Positions 1-9,098 are shown, counted from the stretch's first letter. The stretch is DNA of 33,331 nucleotides from an uncultured Prevotella sp. (GCA_946612625.1 CAMOEW010000019.1:1-33331), one strand, 5' to 3'. Notes: generated from the letters alone by a model not told the origin. A program made the numbers and translations.

Positions 1-46
1 CCCCTGATTAACAGTCAGGTGCTCTAACCAACTGAGCTACTGAAGC
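1..46 (-). tRNA. tRNA-Asn (GTT), 5' part, cut by window edge
   Basis: Read on the minus strand from 46, a 7-nt acceptor strand (GCTTCAG) is followed by TA, a D-arm with GCTC/GAGC and the usual AGTTGGTTA loop, and an anticodon stem CCTGA/TCAGG (3-7 with 15-19). The loop is CTGTTAA, so the anticodon is GTT (complement of 10-12), decoding Asn. The variable loop, T-arm and 3' acceptor strand lie beyond the left edge. A good minus-strand promoter lies about 50 bp upstream (100-131). Confidence 0.9.
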
Positions 47-99
47 AGGTTTGCTCGTCATCGTGACTTGCCGCGGCTGTCATTTCTGATTTGCGGGTG

Positions 100-131
100 C
101 AAAGGTAATGCAAATATTTTAATTACGCAAA
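100..131 (-). promoter_or_regulatory. Bacteroidota-type promoter for the tRNA unit
   Basis: On the minus strand, TTTG (128-131) is followed after 20 bp by TACCTTTG (100-107), a full match to the Bacteroidota -33/-7 pattern. The start point would lie near 95, about 50 nt before the tRNA. Confidence 0.65.
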
Positions 132-211
132 CTTTTTTGGCATTTTTTTTAGAAAATCAATAATAATTGCAAAAAAACGAAGTAAGATAGTGATTTTAGA
201 GGTGAAAAGAG

Positions 212-219
212 TAATTTTG
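212..219 (+). promoter_or_regulatory. -7 element of the S41 protease promoter
   Basis: TAATTTTG at 212-219 fits the TAnnTTTG -7 consensus. No good TTTG lies at the expected -33 distance, so the call rests on one box. The predicted leader before the ATG at 290 is about 65 nt. The rest of 47-289 is AT-rich and shows no gene. Confidence 0.45.
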
Positions 220-289
220 CATGTTGATAACAGATAGAGAGGTGTCGGTCTTAGTATAAGGCATCTTCTCAGAATTATTAAAATAAAAT

Positions 290-1981
290 ATGAGAATAGT
301 TAGAAGTATAACCGTGGCGATAATTCTTCTTTTGGGGATATCTCACATGAGCGGTCAAAATGTAAAAGACCATAATTTCGATGTTGCAAAGAATCTGGAT
401 CTTTTTAATAACATATACAAGAACCTTGATTTAATGTATGTTGACACTCTCAAGTCCGACGAGGTTATCGGTAATGGAATAAAATCGATGCTTCGCTCGT
501 TGGATCCTTATACCGAGTTTTATCCTGAGGATAAAACAAACGACCTCAAGATGATGCTTACGGGAAAATATGCAGGTATAGGTGCACTCATACGTTATCA
601 TCAGCGTCTGAAGCGCGTTGTTATAGACGAACCATACGCTGGTATGCCTGCTGCGGAGGTGGGATTGAAGAAGGGTGATATAATACTTCAGATAGACGAC
701 TCGGTGATGACGGACAAAAACGTGAGTTATGTCAGCAGTCATCTGCGTGGCGATGTCGGCACAAGTTTCGTGCTCAAAGTGAAGCGTCCGAGTACAGGTA
801 AGACTATCAAGTTTAAAATTACGCGTCGCAATATCAAGTTACCTGAGATACCGTATTATGGAATCCTCGATAATAATATTGGCTATATCAATTTCAACTC
901 TTTTACAGACGGATGTGCCAAAGATATGCGTCGTACATACGTTGACTTACGGAAGCAAGGTATTAAATCCTTGATATTAGATCTACGTAACAATGGCGGC
1001 GGTTCACTTTCTGAGGCTATCGATATCATAAATATGTGGATACCTAAGGGAATAACCCTTGTCGAGACAAAGGGGAAGTTGAAACAGGCAAATCATACTT
1101 ACAAGACCCGTTACGAGCCTATCGACTCCTTAATGCCGATTGTGGTTCTCGTCAATGGGGAGACTGCAAGTGCCAGCGAGATTACCAGTGGCAGCATTCA
1201 GGATCTTGACCGTGGTATTATAATAGGTACGCGCACATACGGTAAAGGTCTCGTACAGGTTCCTGTTGATCTTCCTTATAACTCTACGCTGAAGCTAACT
1301 ACATCGAAGTATTACATTCCCAGTGGGCGATGCATTCAGGCCATTAATTATAAACATAGCGGAGGTGGTTATACCGAGCGCGTGCCTGACTCGCTCACTC
1401 ATGTGTTCCATACTCTCAACGGGCGTGAGGTCCGCGATGGCGGCGGAATAAGTCCTGATGTTGAAGTCCGTCCCGACACTATTCCCAACATTCTTGTCTA
1501 TCTCGACCGTCTCGACTCCACCGAGGTTATGTTCGATTATGTGGTGGAATATATCTCCAACCATCCGTCGATACCGTCTGCAGAGGATTTCCATCTTTCC
1601 GATTCCGACTTCGAGGATTTCAAGAATCGTGTTATTAATGCCGGTTTTGATTACGATCCAATCAGTAAAGCCCGTTTCAAGGAGCTTGTCAAAATTGCTC
1701 AGATAGAAGGTTACTACGACGGTGCGAAGGCAGAATTTGATGCCCTTGAGGCAAAGCTGAAGCATGACGTGGGCCATGACGTTGAGCGCAACAAAGACGT
1801 TATCCGTCAGATGCTTGAGCAGGACATCATCTCTGCATACCAATATCAGGAGGGGGCGATGATTATCGGTTTGAGGAGCGACCGTCAATTGCTTGAGGCT
1901 AAGCGCCTGCTGTCCAATCCCGAAGAATATCAAAACCTTCTTAAGTCCGGCTCAACGTCGGGCAAAAAAAGCGGAAATTAG
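290..1981 (+). CDS. S41 family C-terminal processing peptidase
   Basis: A 563-residue secreted serine protease of the CtpA/Prc (tail-specific protease) family, which cleaves exposed C-termini of envelope proteins. Residues 1-22 form a signal peptide (MRIVR, hydrophobic core, MSGQ), so it acts in the periplasm. A PDZ domain covers about 90-170. The peptidase domain follows, with the family blocks LDLRNNGGGSLSEAI (about 230-244), NGETASASEI and GTRTYGKGLVQ. By spacing, the Ser/Lys dyad is S294 and K319. The roughly 190-residue C-terminal extension is typical of Bacteroidota members. It is a single gene, divergent from the tRNA and followed by the separate rimP promoter. The start at 290 is fixed by the signal peptide. 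The specific substrate cannot be read from the sequence. Confidence 0.92.
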   Translation: MRIVRSITVAIILLLGISHMSGQNVKDHNFDVAKNLDLFNNIYKNLDLMYVDTLKSDEVIGNGIKSMLRSLDPYTEFYPEDKTNDLKMMLTGKYAGIGALIRYHQRLKRVVIDEPYAGMPAAEVGLKKGDIILQIDDSVMTDKNVSYVSSHLRGDVGTSFVLKVKRPSTGKTIKFKITRRNIKLPEIPYYGILDNNIGYINFNSFTDGCAKDMRRTYVDLRKQGIKSLILDLRNNGGGSLSEAIDIINMWIPKGITLVETKGKLKQANHTYKTRYEPIDSLMPIVVLVNGETASASEITSGSIQDLDRGIIIGTRTYGKGLVQVPVDLPYNSTLKLTTSKYYIPSGRCIQAINYKHSGGGYTERVPDSLTHVFHTLNGREVRDGGGISPDVEVRPDTIPNILVYLDRLDSTEVMFDYVVEYISNHPSIPSAEDFHLSDSDFEDFKNRVINAGFDYDPISKARFKELVKIAQIEGYYDGAKAEFDALEAKLKHDVGHDVERNKDVIRQMLEQDIISAYQYQEGAMIIGLRSDRQLLEAKRLLSNPEEYQNLLKSGSTSGKKSGN

Positions 1982-2008
1982 GTTTTTCTGCATTTTTAAT
2001 GCAAAATA

Positions 2009-2040
2009 TTTGGCTATATCATTAGAATTATGTACCTTTG
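2009..2040 (+). promoter_or_regulatory. Promoter of the rimP-nusA-infB operon
   Basis: TTTG at 2009-2012, 20 bp, then TACCTTTG at 2033-2040: a full match to the Bacteroidota -33/-7 consensus. The predicted start near 2045 places the leader hairpin (2055-2083) almost at the 5' end of the mRNA. Confidence 0.75.
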
Positions 2041-2054
2041 CAGTCGTTCAGTGG

Positions 2055-2090
2055 AATTGAGGAGCTAAGAAAGCTCCTCAATTTCGTTTT
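2055..2090 (+). promoter_or_regulatory. Leader hairpin with T-rich tail upstream of rimP
   Basis: AATTGAGGAGCT (2055-2066) and AGCTCCTCAATT (2072-2083) form a perfect 12-bp stem with a 5-nt AAGAA loop, followed by TCGTTTT. It sits between the promoter and rimP, so in the transcript it begins about 10 nt from the 5' end. The shape resembles an intrinsic terminator, which suggests attenuation. It could instead protect the 5' end of the mRNA. The function is inferred; the base pairing is visible. Confidence 0.6.
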
Positions 2091-2102
2091 ATAACGCTAA
2101 AT

Positions 2103-2570
2103 ATGATAGACAAGAACGTAGTAAGATTAATTGTGGAAGAATGGTTGGAAAATAACAACTACTTCCTGGTAGATGTCAACCTCACCCCCGACGGCCGTAT
2201 TGTTGTTGAGATAGACCATGCCGACGGCGTGTGGATTGAGGATTGTGCTGAGCTAAGCCGTTTTCTTCAGGAGAAACTTGGCGAAGAGTCGGGTGATTAT
2301 GAAATCGAGGTTGGCTCCGCAGGCATAGGGCAGCCTTTCAAGGTGGCACAGCAGTACCTTAACCATGTGGGCAAGGAGGTTGAGGTGCTCGACAGTGATG
2401 GCAAAAAAGTTCAGGGAATCCTGAAATCCGTTGAAGGCGACACTTTCGTCGTTACTGTCAAGGAGAAGCAGAAAGTGGAAGGCAGGAAGCGCCCTGTACT
2501 TGTGGAATCAGACCGTGAATATACCATTGATTCCGTAAAATACACGAAATATGTGTTGAATTTCAAATAA
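2103..2570 (+). CDS. rimP: Ribosome maturation factor RimP
   Basis: A 155-residue cytoplasmic protein of the RimP family, needed for 30S subunit maturation. The N-terminal alpha/beta domain contains the family-type stretch EIDHADGVWIEDCAELSRFL and then EIEVGSAGIGQPFK, where many homologues have EVSSPGLDRPL. The C-terminal SH3-like domain (about 85-155) ends in a charged strand. Length matches the family. It is the first gene of the operon with nusA (31-bp gap) and infB, the classic order in bacteria. The ATG at 2103 is preceded by an AT-rich stretch with no strong Shine-Dalgarno, usual for Bacteroidota. Confidence 0.95.
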   Translation: MIDKNVVRLIVEEWLENNNYFLVDVNLTPDGRIVVEIDHADGVWIEDCAELSRFLQEKLGEESGDYEIEVGSAGIGQPFKVAQQYLNHVGKEVEVLDSDGKKVQGILKSVEGDTFVVTVKEKQKVEGRKRPVLVESDREYTIDSVKYTKYVLNFK

Positions 2571-2601
2571 ATAGCAATCAAAATAAAAAAAAGATATAAT
2601 A

Positions 2602-3861
2602 ATGGCAACAAAGAAAGATGCAAAAGGTCCCAGCATGATAGAGACCTTTCAGGATTTCAAAGAGACAAAAAACATTGATCGCACCACTCTTGTCAGTGTT
2701 CTTGAGGAGAGTTTCCGAAATGTCATCGCCAAGATGTTTGGCAGCGACGAGAATTTCGATGTCATCGTAAATCCCGACAAAGGCGACTTCGAGATTCACC
2801 GCAATCGCATTGTTGTGCCCGACGGAGAAGTTAAGGATGCCAACAAGGAAATCTCGCTTGCCGATGCCCAGAAGATAGAGCCCGACTACGAGGTTGGCGA
2901 GGAAGTGAGCGAGGAGGTTGACTTCCAGAAATTCGGCCGCCGCGCCATCCTTAATCTTCGCCAGACGCTGGCATCCAAGATTCTGGAGCTTGAGCATGAT
3001 TCTCTCTACAACAAATACAAGGACCGCGTTGGTCAGATAGTAAGTGCCGAAGTCTATCAGATATGGAAGCGCGAGGTGCTTCTCATCGACGATGAGGGCA
3101 ACGAGCTCCACCTGCCAAAGAGCGAGCAGATTCCCAACGACAGTTACCGCAAGGGTGAGACCATACGCGCAATCATTGCCCGCGTAGATAACGAGAACAA
3201 TAATCCTCGTATTATGCTTAGCCGCACGAGTCCAGTCTTCCTTGAACGTCTGCTCGAAGCCGAGGTTCCGGAAATCAGCGATGGTCTAATCACCATCCGT
3301 CGTATCGCCCGTATGCCTGGCGAGCGTGCCAAGGTGGCTGTCGAGAGCTACGACGACCGCATCGACCCGGTAGGAGCCTGCGTGGGTGTTAAGGGTAGCC
3401 GTGTTCACGGTATCGTACGCGAACTTGGTGGCGAGAATATTGATGTCATCAACTATTCCAACAATATTCAGCTGTTCATCCAGCGTGCTCTCAGTCCAGC
3501 CAAGATATCGAGCATCAACCTTGACCAGGACAACCACAAGGCCGAAGTATATTTACAACCGGAAGAGGTCAGCCTTGCCATCGGTCGCGGTGGTATGAAC
3601 ATCAAGCTTGCATCCATGCTTACCGAGTTCACAATCGACGTGTTCCGTGTTGTCAGCGACAATGAAGCCGACGAGGACATCTACCTCGACGAATTCTCAG
3701 ATGAAATCGACCAGTGGGTTATCGATTCCATCAAGGCCATCGGTCTCGACACTGCCAAGGCTGTCATCAACGCGCCTCGCGAGATGCTCATCGAGAAAGC
3801 CGACCTTGAAGAGGAGACTGTTGATAATCTGCTCGAAGTGCTCAAGGCTGAGTTCGAGTAA
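2602..3861 (+). CDS. nusA: Transcription termination/antitermination factor NusA
   Basis: A 419-residue RNA polymerase-associated factor controlling pausing, termination and antitermination. The N-terminal RNAP-binding domain covers roughly 1-130 ([20 protein letters not shown]). An S1 domain (about 135-200, [19 protein letters not shown]) follows, then two KH domains (about 230-345; [18 protein letters not shown] and [13 protein letters not shown]) and a C-terminal helical region of about 60 residues. Only one short C-terminal repeat region is present, unlike the two acidic repeats of E. coli NusA (495 residues). The gene lies 31 bp after rimP and 41 bp before the chosen infB start. Confidence 0.96.
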   Translation: MATKKDAKGPSMIETFQDFKETKNIDRTTLVSVLEESFRNVIAKMFGSDENFDVIVNPDKGDFEIHRNRIVVPDGEVKDANKEISLADAQKIEPDYEVGEEVSEEVDFQKFGRRAILNLRQTLASKILELEHDSLYNKYKDRVGQIVSAEVYQIWKREVLLIDDEGNELHLPKSEQIPNDSYRKGETIRAIIARVDNENNNPRIMLSRTSPVFLERLLEAEVPEISDGLITIRRIARMPGERAKVAVESYDDRIDPVGACVGVKGSRVHGIVRELGGENIDVINYSNNIQLFIQRALSPAKISSINLDQDNHKAEVYLQPEEVSLAIGRGGMNIKLASMLTEFTIDVFRVVSDNEADEDIYLDEFSDEIDQWVIDSIKAIGLDTAKAVINAPREMLIEKADLEEETVDNLLEVLKAEFE

Positions 3862-3902
3862 TATTGAAACGTAAACAATTAGAATGTTTAAAAAGTTACA
3901 GA

Positions 3903-6779
3903 ATGGGCATAAGATTAAATAAAGTATTATCAGAATTGAATATCGGGCTTCAAACGGCAGTTGATTTCCTTAAAAACAAGAGCGGCCTTGGAGATATCAA
4001 GGACGATGCCAACCTCTCAACCAAAATCAGCGACGACCAGTACGACGCATTGGTAAAAGAGTTTAAGGGCGACAAAGCCGTGAAATCCGAGGCAGAAAAG
4101 ATATTCGAGAAAAAGAACAAGGAGAAGAAGAGCGACAAGCAGGAAAAAAAGATTACCAAGGCCGAAGACTTGTTGGAACGCCCACAGCAGTTCAGCGTCA
4201 AAGGAAAAATAGACCTCGACTCACTGGGAAAGCCATCGCGTCCGTCTTCTCAGCCGGTTACTCCGGAAGACGAGCCTCAAGAATCTCCGGTAGCCGAACC
4301 TGCAGCCGTCAGTGCAGAGCCTGAAGAACAGGACACGGCAGAAGCAGCCGTAGAAGTCGCTGCTCCGGCAGAGCCTGTCGGCGTAGAGACGCCGGAGCCT
4401 GTCGAGCCTGCTGAAGAACCGGAAATTGCTGAACATCAGGAAGCTGAGGCTGTCGCTCCTTCTGTCGAGCCGGAACCGGCAGCAGCTGCCCCGGCAGCCG
4501 ATATGCCGGAAAAAGCCCCCGAAGAGAAGAAAATATTCACTCTCAACAGCGAGAGCAAACTGGCACCCAAAGTAAATGTTCTCGGAAAAATCGACTTGTC
4601 GGCCCTTAACCAGAGCACTCGTCCTAAGAAGAAGACAAAGGAAGAGCGCCGTAAGGAGCGTGAGGAAAAACAGGCCCAGCAAAACGGCGAGCGCCGCAAG
4701 CGTGAGCGCATTCGTACCGGTAAGGTCGATATTGAGCAGGCAGCAGCTGCCGCGCAAAACGACAAGAACGGAAAGAACGGCGGAAAGAAGAACAACAACG
4801 CCAATACAGCCCCCAACAACCAGCAGGGCGGTAAGAACAAGAAGAAAAACCGTCAGGTTCAGCGCCAGCTTGAGGTTGACGACGAAGCTGTTGCTCGTCA
4901 GGTGAAAGAGACTCTCGCGCGTCTCACCGCCAAGAGCCAAAACAAGAAAGGTGCAAAATATCGTCGCGAGAAGCGCGATGCCGTAGCAGAGCGCCTGAGC
5001 GAAGAGATGGCAGAGCAGGCAGCAGAAAGCAAGGTTCTGAAGCTTACTGAGTTTGTCACCGTCTCCGAACTTGCCACGATGATGAATGTCCCTGTCACTC
5101 AGGTTATCGGAACATGTATGTCTATCGGTATCATGGTAAGTATCAACCAGCGCCTTGATGCCGAGACTATCAATCTTGTTGCCGAGGAGTTCGGATTCTC
5201 TACCGAGTATGTCAGTGCCGAGGTACAGGAGGCAATCCAGGAAGAGGAGGACGACGAAAACGACCTCATCTCACGTGCTCCCATCGTCACCGTCATGGGA
5301 CATGTCGATCATGGTAAGACATCGCTTCTCGACCATATCCGCAACACCAATGTCATAGCCGGCGAGGCTGGCGGAATCACCCAGCATATCGGTGCCTACA
5401 ATGTCAAGTTGAAAGACGGCCGCCAGATCACCTTCCTCGACACTCCGGGTCACGAGGCGTTCACAGCCATGCGTGCCCGCGGAACTCAGGTCACCGATAT
5501 CGCCATCATCATCATTGCTGCCGACGACTCGGTGATGCCCACCACCAAGGAGGCCATCGCCCATGCCCAGGCAGCCAACGTGCCGATGGTGTTTGCCATC
5601 AACAAGATAGACAAGCCCGGCGCTAATCCCGACAAGATACGCGAAGACCTTGCACAGATGAACCTCCTTGTCGAGGAGTGGGGTGGAAAATACCAGTGTC
5701 AGGAAATCAGTGCCAAGAAAGGCACAGGTGTTGACGAGCTTCTTGAAAAAGTACTCCTTGAAGCCGAAATGCTCGACTTGAAGGCCAACCCCAACCGCAA
5801 GGCCACCGGCAGCATCATCGAGTCGTCGCTCGACAAGGGTCGCGGCTATGTCTCTACCGTTCTCGTGAGCAACGGTACGCTGAAGGTTGGCGACATTGTC
5901 ATTGCCGGAACCAGTCACGGTCGTATCAAGGCGATGTTCAACGAGCGTAACCAGCGCATGGAGAAGGCCGGTCCTTCCCAGGCTGCCATTATTCTCGGCC
6001 TGAACGGTGCTCCCACTGCCGGCGACTCATTCCACGTGATGGAGACGGAGCAGGAAGCTCGTGAGATAGCCAACAAGCGCGAGCAGCTTCAGCGCGAACA
6101 GGGTCTGCGTACTCAGCGTACACTTGGCCTCGACGATATTTCCCACCGTATAGCACTGGGCGAGTTCCACGAGCTGAACATCATTGTCAAGGGCGATACC
6201 GACGGAAGTATAGAGGCTCTCTCCGACTCATTCCTCAAGCTCTCCACAGAGAAGGTTCAGGTCAATGTCATCAACAAGGCCGTCGGCCAGATTTCCGAGA
6301 ACGATGTTATGCTTGCCGCAGCCTCTGAGGCCATCATCGTGGGCTTCCAGGTGCGTCCGTCAAGCGAGGCACGTAAGTTGGCAGAGCGCGACGGCGTGGA
6401 GATCAACACCTACTCAGTCATCTATGATGCTATCGACGATGTGCGCTCAGCCATGGAGGGAATGCTCGACAAGGTTATCAAGGAGCAGATTACCGGTGAG
6501 ATCGAGGTTAAGCAAGTGTTCAAGATTTCTAAGGTCGGCACGGTAGCCGGCGGTCTGGTGACAGACGGCAAAGTCCACAACAAGGACAAGGCCCGTGTCA
6601 TCCGCGATGGCATTGTGGTTCATACCGCAAACATCGATGCCCTGAAGCGTTATAAGGATGATGCTAAGGAGGTTGCCACCGGTCTTGAGTGCGGTATCTC
6701 GTTAGTCAACTTCAATGATATTCAGGTTGGCGACATAATCGAGACATTCACTGAGATAGAGGTACAGCAGAAACTGTAA
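3903..6779 (+). CDS. infB: Translation initiation factor IF-2
   Basis: A 958-residue GTPase that positions fMet-tRNA on the 30S subunit and promotes subunit joining. The N-terminal HTH-like element is [16 protein letters not shown] long low-complexity linker rich in Ala/Pro/Glu and then Lys/Asn/Gln runs from about 60 to 370. The IF2_N domain follows, then the GTPase domain with G1 GHVDHGKT (about 466), G3 DTPGHEAF and G4 NKID. The C-terminal domains II, III and IV end in [10 protein letters not shown]. The reading frame opens upstream at a TTG (3864). I chose the ATG at 3903 because MGIRLNKV is the conserved beginning of Bacteroidota IF-2 and the upstream residues look non-native. Confidence 0.96.
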   Translation: MGIRLNKVLSELNIGLQTAVDFLKNKSGLGDIKDDANLSTKISDDQYDALVKEFKGDKAVKSEAEKIFEKKNKEKKSDKQEKKITKAEDLLERPQQFSVKGKIDLDSLGKPSRPSSQPVTPEDEPQESPVAEPAAVSAEPEEQDTAEAAVEVAAPAEPVGVETPEPVEPAEEPEIAEHQEAEAVAPSVEPEPAAAAPAADMPEKAPEEKKIFTLNSESKLAPKVNVLGKIDLSALNQSTRPKKKTKEERRKEREEKQAQQNGERRKRERIRTGKVDIEQAAAAAQNDKNGKNGGKKNNNANTAPNNQQGGKNKKKNRQVQRQLEVDDEAVARQVKETLARLTAKSQNKKGAKYRREKRDAVAERLSEEMAEQAAESKVLKLTEFVTVSELATMMNVPVTQVIGTCMSIGIMVSINQRLDAETINLVAEEFGFSTEYVSAEVQEAIQEEEDDENDLISRAPIVTVMGHVDHGKTSLLDHIRNTNVIAGEAGGITQHIGAYNVKLKDGRQITFLDTPGHEAFTAMRARGTQVTDIAIIIIAADDSVMPTTKEAIAHAQAANVPMVFAINKIDKPGANPDKIREDLAQMNLLVEEWGGKYQCQEISAKKGTGVDELLEKVLLEAEMLDLKANPNRKATGSIIESSLDKGRGYVSTVLVSNGTLKVGDIVIAGTSHGRIKAMFNERNQRMEKAGPSQAAIILGLNGAPTAGDSFHVMETEQEAREIANKREQLQREQGLRTQRTLGLDDISHRIALGEFHELNIIVKGDTDGSIEALSDSFLKLSTEKVQVNVINKAVGQISENDVMLAAASEAIIVGFQVRPSSEARKLAERDGVEINTYSVIYDAIDDVRSAMEGMLDKVIKEQITGEIEVKQVFKISKVGTVAGGLVTDGKVHNKDKARVIRDGIVVHTANIDALKRYKDDAKEVATGLECGISLVNFNDIQVGDIIETFTEIEVQQKL

Positions 6780-6806
6780 TCTCAACACAACTTCGCAGTT
6801 GATTTT

Positions 6807-6985
6807 AATTTTGACCCGGCTAAAATTTACTTTTCATTTCTTTAGTAAATTTTAGCCGGGTCAAAATTTACTTTTCATTTCTTTAGTAAGTTCTGATTGC
6901 GTTCAGAGTTTACTTTTCATTTCTTTAGTAAATTTTAGTCGGACTGTAATTTACTTTTCATTTCTTTAGTAAGTTTTGATCCGCT
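6807..6985. repeat. Four-copy structured tandem repeat, period 41-42 bp
   Basis: The 23-nt unit TTTACTTTTCATTTCTTTAGTAA occurs without mismatch at 6826-6848, 6867-6889, 6909-6931 and 6950-6972. The 18-19 nt between units differ in sequence, but each forms a hairpin with the unit ends: 6844-6872, 6885-6914 and 6927-6955. This leaves the invariant 12-mer TTTCATTTCTTT unpaired each time. Alternatively 6807-6831 pairs perfectly with 6844-6868, giving a 25-bp stem with the 12-mer as loop. A degenerate further spacer (6973-6985, GTTTTGATCCGCT) follows the last unit. It fills most of the gap between infB and the next gene; no ORF or insertion sequence explains it. Confidence 0.85.
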
Positions 6986-7053
6986 AATTAATAGAAGAGA
7001 CAGCGCTATATAAGTTTTTTTGAAAAAACGGCATTCGTTTGGCGTAAATTGCT

Positions 7054-7061
7054 TATCTTTG
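7054..7061 (+). promoter_or_regulatory. -7 element abutting the HAD gene start
   Basis: TATCTTTG at 7054-7061 matches TAnnTTTG. A TTTG at 7038-7041 is too close to be its -33 box. The expected start point falls only a few bases before the ATG at 7069, implying a nearly leaderless transcript. Confidence 0.5.
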
Positions 7062-7068
7062 CAAAATA

Positions 7069-7779
7069 ATGAGGATAAAGAAAGGATTTTTTGAGGAGTT
7101 CAGTGCTATAATCTTCGATGCTGACGACACGCTATGGGACTGCCAGACCCATTTTGAGGCTATGGAGAACCGCCTGTATGAGATGATTTCTCCTTGGACA
7201 GACAATCCCAAGCAGGAACTGTTTAACACCGAGAGTGGGAATATGGCCGACCTGGGATACGGTGCCAAGGCATTCACTATCTCTATTCTTGAGACGGCGA
7301 TAAGAGTGAGTCACGGCGAGATAGAGGCGTCGAAGGTGGGTGAACTGCTGCAGATGGGGAAAGACTTGCTGCACTTCCCTGCATTGCCATTGCCCGGCGT
7401 AGAGGAAACGCTCTCTGAAATACGCAAGCTCGGGCTGCCCATGATTCTATTTACAAAGGGCGAGCTGCAGGACCAGGAGAATAAACTGAGGCGTTCTGGT
7501 CTTGCCGGATATTTCGACGATGTGGTGATAACGTCGAACAAGAGCGAAAAGGAATTCCGTGAGCTGTGTGAGAGGCTCGATATGAAGCCTGCGGAGCTGG
7601 TGATGATAGGCAACTCGTTCAAGAGCGACATTGCTCCTGCTGTTGCGGTCGGAATGAAAGCCATACACATCCCATTCTACGTCACATGGCAGTTGGAGAC
7701 CTTCGAGGAGTTTGAACATGAGAACGTGATAAAGCTAAACGAATTCAGGGATATAATGGGATTGATTCAGAATAAATAG
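7069..7779 (+). CDS. HAD family hydrolase (YjjG/phosphoglycolate phosphatase-like)
   Basis: A 236-residue cytoplasmic haloacid dehalogenase-type phosphatase. Motif I is FDADDTLWD, with D17 as nucleophile and D19 as acid/base. Motif II is ILFTKGE, motif III the lysine in TSNKSEKEF, and motif IV GNSFKSD. A helical cap lies between motifs I and II. DADDTLW in place of DxDGTL is typical of YjjG-type nucleotidases and related phosphatases; the substrate is not deducible. It is followed 11 bp later by ribD. A role as the elusive 5-amino-6-(5-phosphoribitylamino)uracil phosphatase, which in several bacteria is a HAD enzyme, is possible but rests only on adjacency. The start cannot move downstream because motif I precedes the next Met. 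Confidence 0.88.
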   Translation: MRIKKGFFEEFSAIIFDADDTLWDCQTHFEAMENRLYEMISPWTDNPKQELFNTESGNMADLGYGAKAFTISILETAIRVSHGEIEASKVGELLQMGKDLLHFPALPLPGVEETLSEIRKLGLPMILFTKGELQDQENKLRRSGLAGYFDDVVITSNKSEKEFRELCERLDMKPAELVMIGNSFKSDIAPAVAVGMKAIHIPFYVTWQLETFEEFEHENVIKLNEFRDIMGLIQNK

Positions 7780-7790
7780 GCGGAAAAGAT

Positions 7791-8687
7791 ATGACTGAGG
7801 ATGAGATGTATATGCGGCGTTGTCTGCAGCTTGCACGAAACGGAATGCAGAATGCAAAGCCAAACCCGATGGTTGGGGCGGTGATAGTGTGTGACGGCAG
7901 AATCATTGGTGAGGGCTATCATGTGCGCTGCGGTGAAGGTCATGCCGAAGTGAATGCCTTTGCATCGGTGAAACCGGACGACGAACCGCGTCTTCAGGAC
8001 GCTACGATATACGTGTCGCTGGAGCCTTGCAGCCACTATGGGAAGACTCCGCCCTGTGCAGACCTCATAATAAGCAAAGGCGTGAAGAGGGTTGTCGTAG
8101 GATGTATCGACCCCTTTGCACAGGTGCAGGGTAGGGGAATAAAGAAGATACGCGAGGCAGGTATAGAGGTGACGGTTGGTGTACTTGAGGAAGAGTGTAA
8201 GGCGCTGAACAAGCATTTCTTCACCTTTCACAGCAAGCACCGACCCTACATATTATTAAAATGGGCGCAAACTGCCGACGGATTTCTCGACGACCACGGC
8301 AAGGCTATCGCAATATCGACTCCGTTTACAAAGATGCTCGTGCACAAGTTGCGTGCAGAATATGATGCTATCGTCGTAGGCCGTGTTACCGACGACCGCG
8401 AGCATCCGCAGCTGAATGTGCGTGAGTGGAGCGGCAAGGCACCATATAGATATGTGCTCTCGCATGACAATCCGATAGAAAACATAATTGCCGATTGTAT
8501 GGCTAACAATCGGCAGTCGTTGCTGGTAGAGGGCGGAGCGAAGACCCTTCAGGCGTTCATCGATGCAGGGCTGTACGATGAGGTGCGCATCGAGACGGCG
8601 CCGTTTATCGTAGGTGGAGGAACCCATGCTCCTATTTTCTGCCGAAGTCGGCAGGAACCTCTCCCCACTTTTTCGTATCCCACTTGA
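7791..8687 (+). CDS. ribD: Riboflavin biosynthesis deaminase/reductase RibD
   Basis: A 298-residue bifunctional enzyme for the second and third steps of riboflavin synthesis. The N-terminal zinc deaminase has HAEVNAF and PCSHYGKTPPCADLI (about residues 52-90). The C-terminal NADPH-dependent reductase domain begins near KWAQTADGFLDDHGKAI and includes SLLVEGGAKTLQAFIDAGLYDEV. The protein is short for the family (usually about 330-370): the reductase domain has a compact middle, and the end after GGGTHAP (IFCRSRQEPLPTFSYPT) does not resemble the usual C-terminus. Its last 56 bp overlap the 3' end of the convergent RNase H gene. Substrate-binding parts appear complete, so it is probably functional, but the tail may have been replaced by readthrough into the neighbour. 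Confidence 0.92.
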   Translation: MTEDEMYMRRCLQLARNGMQNAKPNPMVGAVIVCDGRIIGEGYHVRCGEGHAEVNAFASVKPDDEPRLQDATIYVSLEPCSHYGKTPPCADLIISKGVKRVVVGCIDPFAQVQGRGIKKIREAGIEVTVGVLEEECKALNKHFFTFHSKHRPYILLKWAQTADGFLDDHGKAIAISTPFTKMLVHKLRAEYDAIVVGRVTDDREHPQLNVREWSGKAPYRYVLSHDNPIENIIADCMANNRQSLLVEGGAKTLQAFIDAGLYDEVRIETAPFIVGGGTHAPIFCRSRQEPLPTFSYPT

Positions 8688-9096
8688 TTACGGGATTGCG
8701 GAAAGAGTGGGTCTGAAGCCACTGCTCGGCACGGAGGATAATCTGAAAGAGATGTTCAGTGTCGGGTGTGCGCTCCAGCTTTGTCTTGCATTTCCGCTTG
8801 CTCACCCAAAGGATGGCGTTGTATGAGTCGCTGTAGATGGCTCGGCTGTGATTGCCTTGCTGCCAGCATAGTGCGAGGGCATGCACGATGGCCAGGAATT
8901 CTCCGATATTGTTCGTGCCTTTGGTGGGCCCGAAATGAAATACGCGTGCTCCAGTGGCAAGGTCAATGCCTTGATATTCCATCGGACCGGGATTGCCGCT
9001 ACAGGCAGCGTCAACAGCCCATGCGTCTGCCCTTACCTCAGGGGGCAAGGGCAGCACCGTGTCGTTGCGATAATCTGGAGGATTTAAATACTCCAT
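8632..9096 (-). CDS. RNase HI-family protein
   Basis: A protein of about 154 residues with a ribonuclease H fold, cleaving RNA in RNA-DNA hybrids. The acidic residues expected of the active site lie in AVDAACSGNPG (D29), NNIGEFLAIVHAL (Glu) and YSDSYNAILWV (Asp). The C-terminal KWDTKKWGEVPADFGRK is the characteristic end of the Bacteroidota subfamily, so this gene is complete. The start may be the GTG at 9099, which overlaps the argS stop by one base, or the ATG at 9096, two bases after it. I chose ATG; both give coupling to argS. Its 3' end overlaps the convergent ribD by 56 bp. Confidence 0.9.
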   Translation of the reverse strand: MEYLNPPDYRNDTVLPLPPEVRADAWAVDAACSGNPGPMEYQGIDLATGARVFHFGPTKGTNNIGEFLAIVHALALCWQQGNHSRAIYSDSYNAILWVSKRKCKTKLERTPDTEHLFQIILRAEQWLQTHSFRNPVIKWDTKKWGEVPADFGRK

Positions 9097-9098
9097 CA

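Noticed and set aside
3864..3902. Longer IF-2 beginning at a TTG directly after nusA
   Set aside because: The ATG at 3903 gives the conserved MGIRLNKV start; the extra 13 residues show no family resemblance.
6826..6972. CRISPR-like array of 23-bp repeats with 18-19-bp spacers
   Set aside because: The spacers are too short, related to one another and self-complementary with the repeat ends. No cas genes are nearby. The pattern is a structured tandem repeat.
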